From Planctomycetota bacterium (lineage in GTDB: Bacteria > Planctomycetota > Planctomycetia > Pirellulales > UBA1268): 55,967 bases of DNA. Each line of letters begins with the position of its first letter. The stretch's first letter is position 1. The notes beneath the pieces were generated by a model that was not told where the DNA came from, did no database searches, and was given only the letters and a program-made list of their open reading frames with translations. Location: NCBI GenBank assembly GCA_018970785.1, contig JAGWVR010000011.1, forward strand, positions 1 through 55,967, given 5' to 3'. Position numbers and translations under genes: made by a program. This document shows, in pieces, positions 24,563 to 31,825 of the stretch.

Positions 24563-25195
24563 ATGTCGATCAAGGTGGTGATCGCCGATGACCATGAAGT
24601 GGTTCGCCGCGGTCTCAACAGCCTGCTGGCCGGATCGGACGTGAAGGTGGTCGGTGAGGCTTGTGATGGCGAAGAAGCGATCCGGCTGACCAAGAAACTC
24701 AGCCCCGATGTCGTGCTGCTCGACATCCGCATGCCGGGGAAGGACGGCCTGACGGCGCTGGAGAAGATCCGGGCCGAGCGCCCCGACGTGAAGGTCGTCA
24801 TGCTCTCGACCTTCGACAATCCCACGTACGTCGCCCGTGCGGTCGCCGGCGGAGCACACGACTACATCCTCAAGGGAGCGTCGCGGGCCGAGCTGCTCGG
24901 CTCGATCGCCGGTGCTGCCGCCGGGCAGTTGCCGATGCGGGCAGGCGAGTTGCGCCGCGTGGCGACCACGATGGCCAACCGCGTGGCGGCGCCGGATCCC
25001 GACATCCCGCTGACGCAGCGCGAGACGCAGGTCCTCCGTCACATGGCGTTGGGGCTGTCCAACAAGGAGATCGCCCAGTCACTGACGATCAGCGTCGAGA
25101 CCGTGAAGGAGCACGTGCAGAACATCCTTCGCAAGATCGCGGTCTCCGACCGGACCCAGGCGGCGGTGTGGGCCGTGCGCCGCGGCTTGGTCTGA
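24563..25195 (+). CDS. NarL/FixJ-type DNA-binding response regulator
   Basis: A 210-residue two-component regulator. The receiver domain covers residues 1-120: ADDHEVV with the acidic pair, the phospho-acceptor Asp in VVLLDIRMPGKDG near residue 54, Thr/Ser in MLSTFDN and Lys in YILKGAS. The LuxR-type helix-turn-helix covers residues 145-210, with LTQRETQVLRHMALGLSNKEIAQSLTISVETVKEHVQNIL. No histidine kinase gene is adjacent, so it is an orphan in this window. The start at 24563 is preferred over 24521 for the reason given in the promoter entry. Confidence 0.92.
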   Translation: MSIKVVIADDHEVVRRGLNSLLAGSDVKVVGEACDGEEAIRLTKKLSPDVVLLDIRMPGKDGLTALEKIRAERPDVKVVMLSTFDNPTYVARAVAGGAHDYILKGASRAELLGSIAGAAAGQLPMRAGELRRVATTMANRVAAPDPDIPLTQRETQVLRHMALGLSNKEIAQSLTISVETVKEHVQNILRKIAVSDRTQAAVWAVRRGLV

Positions 25196-25274
25196 GCGGC
25201 TGCTCGGGACACGACCGCCAGGCCGGAGCAGCCCGTGGAGTGTCGCCGCCAGCCCGTGGCCAGGGGAGCGTCCG

Positions 25275-26183
25275 TCACCGCGCCCGCGGATGTGCCTTGT
25301 CGAAGGCCTCGAGGAGCCGGCTGGTGGTGACGTGGGTGTAAATCTGCGTCGTCGCCAGGCTCTTGTGGCCGAGGAGTTCCTGGACGCTGCGGATGTCAGC
25401 GCCGGCGTCGAGCAGATGGGTCGCGAAGCTGTGCCGCAGCGTGTGGGGGCTGGCCCGCCCGGCCAGCCCGACCGCGGCGAGGTGCTTTTCGAGGAGCCGG
25501 GCGACGCCCCGCACACTCAAGCGGCCGCCGGCCCGGTTGGTGAACAGCGCCCGGCTGCGCCCGCTGGGACGGTCGCTTCGTGAGGCGAGCCATGCCGACA
25601 GCGCGTCGCGGGCCTGGCGCCCGACCATTCCCAACCGTTCGCGTCGCCCTTTGCCCCGGACCCGGACCGAACCGTCGTCGAGGTCGAGATCGGCCTCGTC
25701 GAGGCTGACCACCTCACGGACACGCAGCCCGGCGGAGTACATCAGTTCGAGGATCGCCCGGTCGCGGAGACCGCCGGCGGCCCGTGGATTCGGGGCGGCG
25801 AGGAGCCGGGCGATCTCATCCCCGGAGAGGAATCGGGGCAGGCGGCGCGCCTTGCGGGGGCTGCGGACGGGGCGCGCCGGGTTGGCACGCACCCAGCCCT
25901 CGCGCTGGCCGAAGGCGTAGAAGCTCCGCATGCTGGCGAGTTTGCGGGCGACGGTCGTCGCGGCGTAGCCGCTGGCCGCCAGGCCCCCGGCGTAGCGCCT
26001 CAGCAGGGTCGTGGTCGCGCCGGCAGGGTCCGCGCAGCCGGCCGAGGCGAGGAACCCGCCGAGCTGGAGAAGGTCCTCGCGATAACTCTTGAGGGTCAGC
26101 GGGGACGCGCCGCGCTGGGAGGCGAGGTGCTCCAGGAACCGCTCGGCGCGCGCGTCGAACGGGCCGCCTTCCCGCGCCGTCAT
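25275..26183 (-). CDS. xerC: Tyrosine recombinase XerC
   Basis: A 302-residue site-specific recombinase of the chromosome dimer-resolution type. The N-terminal SAM-like core-binding domain (LTLKSYREDLLQLGGFL) precedes the catalytic domain with Arg154 (GLRVREV), Lys178, His247, Arg250 (HTLRHSFATH), His273 (LLGHKSLATTQ) and the nucleophile Tyr282 (IYTHVT). Length and motifs fit housekeeping XerC/XerD rather than phage integrase, and there is no sign of phage or att sites around it. Its stop is 80 bases past the end of the response regulator (convergent). XerC versus XerD cannot be fully settled. Confidence 0.92.
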   Translation of the reverse strand: MTAREGGPFDARAERFLEHLASQRGASPLTLKSYREDLLQLGGFLASAGCADPAGATTTLLRRYAGGLAASGYAATTVARKLASMRSFYAFGQREGWVRANPARPVRSPRKARRLPRFLSGDEIARLLAAPNPRAAGGLRDRAILELMYSAGLRVREVVSLDEADLDLDDGSVRVRGKGRRERLGMVGRQARDALSAWLASRSDRPSGRSRALFTNRAGGRLSVRGVARLLEKHLAAVGLAGRASPHTLRHSFATHLLDAGADIRSVQELLGHKSLATTQIYTHVTTSRLLEAFDKAHPRAR

Positions 26184-26184
26184 C

Positions 26185-26418
26185 TCAGGCCGGCCGATCG
26201 GCTGGGGGCACGAAACGGACGCGCCCGGCGCGGGCCGGGGCCCGGCGGACCTTGTCGCCGAGCACGGCGGCGTCGTGCCACGAGAAGTTCAGTTCCGGAT
26301 CGGCGGCATACTTCCCCAGCACCCTCACGGCCGCGTCGCGGCTCTCGTCGTCGTAGAGGAACACGTAGCGTTCCCCCCCCTTGACCAGGGCAATCACGTT
26401 GATGTCGCGCGACGGCAT
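26185..26418 (-). CDS. Small conserved-type protein, unknown function
   Basis: A 77-residue protein. It begins MPSRDINVIALVKGGERYVFLYDDES, then has a helix with RDAAVRVLGKYAADPELNFSW and a basic tail. It looks like a small conserved cytoplasmic protein I associate with planctomycetes; no function is known to me. The start 26418 is chosen by the compact fold. The frame continues to 26520, where an extra 34 residues look non-coding. It ends one base before the xerC start and is probably co-transcribed with it. Confidence 0.65.
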   Translation of the reverse strand: MPSRDINVIALVKGGERYVFLYDDESRDAAVRVLGKYAADPELNFSWHDAAVLGDKVRRAPARAGRVRFVPPADRPA

Positions 26419-26565
26419 GCGGGGCGGCCCTCGGAGATCGGTCGGACGCGACGCGCCCACCGAGGTGCTATCGGTCGCCGTCAACCTGCCGCCCCACTGA
26501 TCCGGGGATGGCGCGGTCAAGTCCCTGCGATCCTGCGGGGCTACCGCCGTCCACCGCCGCCGCGG

Positions 26566-27249
26566 TCAGAACAAACCGCCGAGATTCCGCAGACAGATCG
26601 GTTCGCGGCAGGTGAACGCCTCGCCGTGGCTGACTCCCGCGAGTGCGCCGAAGTACCGTGCGGCGGCCTCGACGCGGTCGAGGACCGTCGGAGGCGGGGC
26701 GTCGGGGGGGAACTGGCTGGCGTAACAGGACAGGCAACGTCGCTTCACCTCCCACGTCGAAGAGATGTCGACGACGAAGGCGGGGCGGAAGTGGACCTTG
26801 AGGTGGACGGCGGCGTAGTGGTAGATCCGCTGGGGGTGCCACGGTTCCCCCGGCAGGTCGCATTTGGTGAGCTTCGCCCAGAACCGCGCCGCGGTGACCA
26901 GACGAGTGGCGGCGATGTGATCGGGATGGGCATCGACCCAGTGCGGCGCGAACAACCAGCGCGGACGGGTGCGGCGGATGACGCCGGCGAGGGCGGCGCG
27001 GGCGGCGAGGTTCGCCCGGAGACGACGGTTGGGGAGGCCGAGGTTCTCCCGCCAGTCGAGTCCCAGTTCCCGTGTCGCCGCTGCCGTCTCGAGCGCCCGC
27101 GTTTCCACCGATCCACGGGGCGTGGGCTCGCCGTCGGTCAGGTCGAGAACGCCGACGGAGTGTCCTTGGGCCCGGAGCAGGGCGATCGTGCCCGCCATGC
27201 CCAGTTCGGCGTCGTCGGGATGCGGGGCGATGACGAGGGCGTCGAGCAT
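26566..27249 (-). CDS. PIG-L/LmbE deacetylase, BshB1-like
   Basis: A 227-residue zinc-dependent GlcNAc-type deacetylase. The metal motif APHPDDAELGMAGT at residues 8-21 and the second motif HWVDAHPDHIAA (near 110) give the His/Asp set of the LmbE family. GLPNRRL and the C-terminal GVSHGEAFTCREPICL are those of BshB1, the bacillithiol GlcNAc-malate deacetylase. bshA and bshC are not in this window, so the bacillithiol role is an inference. ATG 27249 is set by the start of the domain; the frame upstream is not coding. Confidence 0.82.
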   Translation of the reverse strand: MLDALVIAPHPDDAELGMAGTIALLRAQGHSVGVLDLTDGEPTPRGSVETRALETAAATRELGLDWRENLGLPNRRLRANLAARAALAGVIRRTRPRWLFAPHWVDAHPDHIAATRLVTAARFWAKLTKCDLPGEPWHPQRIYHYAAVHLKVHFRPAFVVDISSTWEVKRRCLSCYASQFPPDAPPPTVLDRVEAAARYFGALAGVSHGEAFTCREPICLRNLGGLF

Positions 27250-27429
27250 GGCCGGCCAGTGGGGAACAGGGCGTGGCGACGGTCGGCCAGCGACCGCAGA
27301 AACAGCATACCCGCGTGGCGGCTGCGGCCGTGACGCTGCGCGCGGCTCCGGGAAGGGCCGTCGGGTAGACTCGTCGGATTGCGGCGTGCGACGAGGGACG
27401 GTCAGCGGCCCGCGGAGAGAGAGCCAGGC

Positions 27430-29067
27430 ATGGACGATCGTTCCGACCCCGCGCCGGGATCGGCCGGGGATGACGACCGGGGCGGTGCCGACGAGACCGT
27501 CGATCACGGCGACGCCGGAGCCGGGGACAGCGGTCGGGCGCGTGCCGATGGGGAGGAGGGGGAACGTGCCGTGCCCCTCGCCGACGAATCCTCCGGGCGC
27601 GGGCCCGTTCCGGCGCTGACGGTGTTTCCCCCTCCCGACTTCGTCGTCGGTGACCAGGATGGCGAGCCGGACGGGGGCGACGGGATCTCCCCTTCACGTC
27701 GCGATGCGCCGCGCGCTGCCGACGACTTGAGCTTCGCCGAGGCGGAGGCCGAACCCGGCGACTCGGTCTTCGACTCAGACGGTGAAGAAGCCCTCGACGA
27801 CCCGGGCGGTTTCGACGCAGCCGAGCCCGCCGAACCGTTGTCACGCCGGCCGGCCGTGTTTCTTCCCGAGGGTGCCGGTGAATCGGCCGACGACCCTGGT
27901 GATAACGCATCGGTCGTGATTGCCGAGGATCCCGAGGGCGACTCGGTTCGGGAGCCCGACGGAGCTTCGGAGTCGGCCCTGTTCAACGCCGTCGTCGACG
28001 AGTCGACGGCCTTCGAGGGGGTCGGCTCCACCGAGGGTTCCGCCGAGGGCTCCGGCGGTTCTGAATCGTTCATCGGTGATTCGCAGGGGGTCACCGACGG
28101 CATCGCCTTGGCTCATGACCTCGCCACGCTGCCCGGAGCGGGGGCGCGGCGTCCCCGCCGCACCGACGACGGCGGCGCTCTTCGGCAACTGCCCGGAATC
28201 GTCCTCGGCGGCCTGCTGTCGATTCCCGTCGCCTACGCGATCCTGCTGTGGGGTTTCCACCGCGATCCGTTCCGGGTTGGCGTTGCCCTGCCGGAAGGCA
28301 TGCGGTTCCTCGTGCCGGCCAAGGTTCGCGGGGCCTCGGGGCGCTCACGGCTCCCGAGCCTCGATCGGCTGCCGCCACCGCCCGGGGGCCGTGGCGAACG
28401 CGGCACTGCCTTCACGACCGCGATCGAGACCGCCGGCTCCCCGGCCGAGCCCGCCGGGATTGCCGAGGTCGATCCTGGGACCGCGATCGGCACGGTCGCG
28501 CCACTTCTCCCCGAGCCCGCGACAGCGGTGATCGACCGGGCCGGACTCGCTGCCACGGTGGCCCGCGCGACCAGCGCGGCCCGGGCCCTCGACGGCGTCG
28601 CGGACGACGACGACCGCCGGCCGGAGCTCGTGGAGCAGTGGTACCGGGCGATCACCGCGGCAGCGGCCGAACTGGTGGCGGTGGACAACTCCGCGGCTGC
28701 CGCGGGACGCCCGTTTCCCGATCCGCACCGGGAGCTCGCCGAGGCGCTGCCCGCACGGATCGGCGAACCGGGGGTGTTCGCTCCCCTCGGCACACTGCCC
28801 CCGCCGGGGCCCGCGGCCGTGACCGATGGCGACGATGGGATCGTCGTCACCGGAACGCTCACGGCGGCCACCCGTCGCGGCGGGATGTGGTCGTCGGCGG
28901 TCGCCCTCCAGCCGGCGTCGGGCGGCGCCGCTGCCGGGCCCCGGTCGGTCGTCGTCGTCTCCCGCCACGCTCCGGCGGCCGAGGTGGGCGACAGCGTCGT
29001 GGTCGCCGGCATTCCACTCGCCGATGGGGTGGTGTGGGGGGCGGCGGTCTGGCATCCCGTTCGGTAG
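27430..29067 (+). CDS. Large acidic single-span membrane protein
   Basis: A 545-residue protein. Residues 1-250 are very acidic and low in complexity (Asp/Glu/Gly/Ser/Pro), so probably disordered. One membrane helix, GIVLGGLLSIPVAYAILLWGF, lies at about residues 256-277. The remaining 270 residues are outside the membrane or in the periplasm; there is no known domain, but VVVVSRHAPAAEVGDSVVVAGIPLADGVVWG near the end looks like a small beta barrel. ATG 27430 has GGAGAGAG ahead. The stop TAG is also the first three bases of repeat copy 2. Confidence 0.72.
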   Translation: MDDRSDPAPGSAGDDDRGGADETVDHGDAGAGDSGRARADGEEGERAVPLADESSGRGPVPALTVFPPPDFVVGDQDGEPDGGDGISPSRRDAPRAADDLSFAEAEAEPGDSVFDSDGEEALDDPGGFDAAEPAEPLSRRPAVFLPEGAGESADDPGDNASVVIAEDPEGDSVREPDGASESALFNAVVDESTAFEGVGSTEGSAEGSGGSESFIGDSQGVTDGIALAHDLATLPGAGARRPRRTDDGGALRQLPGIVLGGLLSIPVAYAILLWGFHRDPFRVGVALPEGMRFLVPAKVRGASGRSRLPSLDRLPPPPGGRGERGTAFTTAIETAGSPAEPAGIAEVDPGTAIGTVAPLLPEPATAVIDRAGLAATVARATSAARALDGVADDDDRRPELVEQWYRAITAAAAELVAVDNSAAAAGRPFPDPHRELAEALPARIGEPGVFAPLGTLPPPGPAAVTDGDDGIVVTGTLTAATRRGGMWSSAVALQPASGGAAAGPRSVVVVSRHAPAAEVGDSVVVAGIPLADGVVWGAAVWHPVR

Positions 29068-29183
29068 CTGGCCCTTGGCCGAAGCGCTCCAGGGCTCGTG
29101 TCCACTCTGGCGACCGCGGGGAACGCCGAGGGTTCCCGGGTCGTCGTCGGCCGCCTCCAGCGGCCGATCATGTTGTCCACTGG
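29065..29183 (+). repeat. Structured repeat element, copy 2 of 3
   Basis: It aligns with copy 1 from its first base (TAGCTG) to TCCACTGG. Stem 2 pairs GGCGACC (29109-29115) with GGTCGTC (29139-29145, one G-T pair) and GGGAAC (29119-29124) with GTTCCC (29132-29137); its loop GCCGAGG is identical to copy 1. Stem 3 pairs CGGCCGC (29148-29154) with GCGGCCG (29160-29166). Stem 1 is degenerate here. The first three bases are the stop codon of the acidic membrane protein gene. The amidase start lies 44 bases past the element. Confidence 0.8.
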
Positions 29184-29226
29184 TCCCAGGGAGACGGTGA
29201 CGGGTGACCGTCGCCCGTGCCATCCG

Positions 29227-30705
29227 ATGATCCCGTCCGCACGCTCCATCGCGGCAGCGGTCGCCGGCGGTTCGTCGGCTGCGGCGGTGTTGGCCGAGCA
29301 CGTCCGGCTGTATCGCGCGTCCCATGCCCGTCTCAACGCCCTCGTGCTGCCCCGTCACGATGCGGCCGCCACCGAGGCGGCCGCCCTCGACGCCACCAGT
29401 TGCCACGGCCGTCCGCTGGCCGGCGTGCCGGTGAGCGTGAAGGAATGCTTCGGGGTCGTCGGCCTGCCCACCACGTTGGGTATCCGAAACCGCCGCGGTC
29501 GGATCGACCGCACCGACGCCCTCCTCGTGACCCGCCTGCGGGAGGCGGGCGCCGTCGTCGTCGGGAAGGCCAACGTTCCCCAGGCGATGTACCTCCACGA
29601 GACCGACAACCCGGTCCACGGCCGAACCGCACACCCGACGGATCCAGACCGCGGGCCCGGCGGGTCGAGCGGGGGCGATGCGGCGTTGGTCGGCGCGGGG
29701 GTGGTGCCGCTGGCGGTGGGAAACGACCTCGCCGGGAGCATCCGCCAACCGGCGCACGCTTGCGGCATCTGCAGCCTCGTGCCCCGGACCACGGTGCTCG
29801 GCGAGGGGGGGGCTTTCGACAACCTTCCGAGCCTGACCGTCGTCCGTCCGCGCGCCGGGTTCCTCGCCCGTGACGTCGCCGATCTGCGCCTCGCCGCGGC
29901 TACGCTCATCGACGGCACCGGGACACCGGCGCGCGACGGGCCGCTCTCGGTGGGCTGGTGGGACGAAGCCGGGCCGGTCGGCGCCTCGCCGGCGATCCGC
30001 CGTGCCGTCGCCGAGGCAGTCGGGATCCTCGTGGCGCGGGGGGCGGTCGCCACGCGGATCGACGACGATCTCGCGACCGAGGCCGCATGGCTGCACCTTG
30101 CGCTGTTGTCGGCCGACGGTGGGGCCGACGTGCGGCAGTTGTTCGCCGGCGAGCGGCCGATCGCCGGCATCCGGCGGATCCTCGGACTCGCCCGAGTCCC
30201 ACGGCGTTGGCGGCCGACGGTCGCCGTCGCTGCGCGGTCGCTCGGGCGTCGGATCGAGGCCTCGGCGCTCCTCGCCACCGGACCGCGCGACGACCATGAA
30301 CTCGCCGACGTGATCGCGGCGCGGGCGGCCCTCGCGGCCCGGGTCGCGGCGCTCGCCGAGCGGTACGATGCGCTCGTCTGCCCAGTGTCCGCCCTGCCGG
30401 CACTGCGCCACGGCACCGCGGCACTGCTCGTGCTCGCCGCGGCGCCGTGCTTCCTCGCCAACTTCCTCGATCTCGCTGCCGGCAGCGTGCCGGTCACCAC
30501 CGTGCAGGCCGACGAGCAAGCGGCTCGTCCCTGGTCGGTCGATCCGGTCGCGGCGGCTGCCCGCGCGGTCGATCGCGGCAGTGCAGGGCTTCCCGTCGGC
30601 GTGCAGGTGGTCGCCCTCCGCGGCGGCGAGGCGACCGTCCTGGAGTGCCTCGCGACGATCGCCGGCGGTGCTCCGGCGACCAGGGCGGACCAACGGCCGG
30701 CGTGA
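29227..30705 (+). CDS. Amidase, FAAH-like (amidase signature family)
   Basis: A 492-residue amide hydrolase with the Ser-cisSer-Lys triad: Lys72 in VSVKECFG, Ser147 in PGGSSGGDAA and Ser171 in LAGSIRQP. The spacings of 75 and 24 residues equal those of Lys142/Ser217/Ser241 in fatty acid amide hydrolase. No signal peptide is seen. It may be a GatA-like enzyme in general fold, but no gatB/C lies near and the lengths differ. I chose ATG 29227; GTG 29197 with AGGGAG ahead is a good alternative. The longer frame from 29098 runs through the repeat and is unlikely. It ends 42 bases from the convergent chemosensory operon. Confidence 0.88.
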   Translation: MIPSARSIAAAVAGGSSAAAVLAEHVRLYRASHARLNALVLPRHDAAATEAAALDATSCHGRPLAGVPVSVKECFGVVGLPTTLGIRNRRGRIDRTDALLVTRLREAGAVVVGKANVPQAMYLHETDNPVHGRTAHPTDPDRGPGGSSGGDAALVGAGVVPLAVGNDLAGSIRQPAHACGICSLVPRTTVLGEGGAFDNLPSLTVVRPRAGFLARDVADLRLAAATLIDGTGTPARDGPLSVGWWDEAGPVGASPAIRRAVAEAVGILVARGAVATRIDDDLATEAAWLHLALLSADGGADVRQLFAGERPIAGIRRILGLARVPRRWRPTVAVAARSLGRRIEASALLATGPRDDHELADVIAARAALAARVAALAERYDALVCPVSALPALRHGTAALLVLAAAPCFLANFLDLAAGSVPVTTVQADEQAARPWSVDPVAAAARAVDRGSAGLPVGVQVVALRGGEATVLECLATIAGGAPATRADQRPA

Positions 30706-30746
30706 TCGCCGCCGCCCGTCCACACTCGTCGAAGACCCGCACTCGC

Positions 30747-31751
30747 TCAGGACGACAGGCGTGGAATCAACGCCCGGGCGATCTGCCCGATCGGCAGGAC
30801 CTCGCACTGGGCGTGGAGGTCGATCGCCGCCTTGGGCATGCTCCAGACGACGCTCGTCGCCTCGTCCTGGGCAATCGTGTACCAGCCCCGCTCCTTGAGG
30901 CGGAGCAGGCCGCGGGCCCCGTCCCTTCCCATGCCCGTGAGCAGCACCGCCACGCCGGTCCGCGGCCAGTTGGCGGCGACGCTGTCGAAGAACACGTCGA
31001 CACTCGGCCTGAAAAACACGTCGTGGGGTTCCTGGCGGTACTCGAGAAACCGGCCCGCCGTGAGCACGAGGTGGTCGTTGGTCCCGGCCACGAGCACGTC
31101 GCCGGCGACCGGGGACTGCCCCTTTTCGACCACCCGCACCGGTCTTCCCGTCCGTTCAGAGAGCCACTTCGCCAGCCCCGGGGCGAAGGCCACGTCGACG
31201 TGCTGGACGATCACCACGGCCGTGTTCCAGTCGCGCGGCAGCGGCGCGAGCAGGTCGGACACCGCCTTCGGGCCCCCGGTCGAGGCGCCGATGACCAGCA
31301 GCTGCGGTGGCACGGCGGCGGCGGGGACGGGGCGTGCCGGGCGGCGCGTCTCGGTGGCGACGCCGACCAGCTTGGCGATCATCGTGATCTTGTCGACCAG
31401 TGCATCGGCGCCCTGCTCGCCGTCGGGGCCGAGCACCGGCGTGTCGACCGCGTCGAGGGCCCCGTGGCCCATCGCCTCGTAGACCAGCGAGATGTTGCCG
31501 CTCACGGTGGCGGTGACGATCAGGATCGCGCACGGCGCGGCCGCCATGATCTGCCGCGTCGCCTGCACCCCGTCGAGGTGCGGCATCAGCAGGTCCATGA
31601 GGATCAGGTCGGGGCGGTCGCGGCGGGCCATCGCGACCGCCTCGACACCGTCGACGGCTGTCCAGGCGACATCGTGGCCGGTCCGGCCCTCGACGATCCG
31701 CCGCAGGGCCTCGCAGGCGGCCCGGACGTCGTTGACGATGGCGATGCGCAC
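30747..31751 (-). CDS. CheB-type methylesterase (WspF-like)
   Basis: A 334-residue receptor methylesterase. The receiver domain (residues 1-120) has IVNDVRAACEALRR, where the usual Asp-Asp is Asn-Asp as in WspF, and phospho-acceptor Asp53 in LMDLLMPHLDG. The catalytic domain has Ser157 (IGASTGG), His184 (VQHVD) and Asp277 (TGMGRDG), all intact. It would remove methyl groups from the MCP and so turn the pathway down. It begins with GTG 31751 and is the last gene of the Wsp-like operon. Convergent end with the amidase. Confidence 0.93.
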   Translation of the reverse strand: MRIAIVNDVRAACEALRRIVEGRTGHDVAWTAVDGVEAVAMARRDRPDLILMDLLMPHLDGVQATRQIMAAAPCAILIVTATVSGNISLVYEAMGHGALDAVDTPVLGPDGEQGADALVDKITMIAKLVGVATETRRPARPVPAAAVPPQLLVIGASTGGPKAVSDLLAPLPRDWNTAVVIVQHVDVAFAPGLAKWLSERTGRPVRVVEKGQSPVAGDVLVAGTNDHLVLTAGRFLEYRQEPHDVFFRPSVDVFFDSVAANWPRTGVAVLLTGMGRDGARGLLRLKERGWYTIAQDEATSVVWSMPKAAIDLHAQCEVLPIGQIARALIPRLSS

Positions 31752-31825
31752 GGCGGGGTTTCCGGGGGGCGGGACGCGTCAGGGTGCCGCGGCAGGCACC
31801 GAGACCTCCGGGGACGGGTCAACTC

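Noticed and set aside
25275..26183. Tyrosine recombinase as mark of an integrated element
   Set aside because: It has housekeeping XerC length and motifs, with no phage genes, direct repeats or att-like sequence around it.
29098..29226. A longer amidase start at 29098
   Set aside because: These codons are repeat copy 2; the similar peptide beginning MSTLAT in copy 1 (1363) reflects the repeat, not a protein domain.
28345..30807. An 820-codon minus-strand open frame opposite the acidic protein and the amidase
   Set aside because: Low-complexity Arg/Gly/Asp composition, no family resemblance, and it runs across the structured repeat and two well-supported plus-strand genes.
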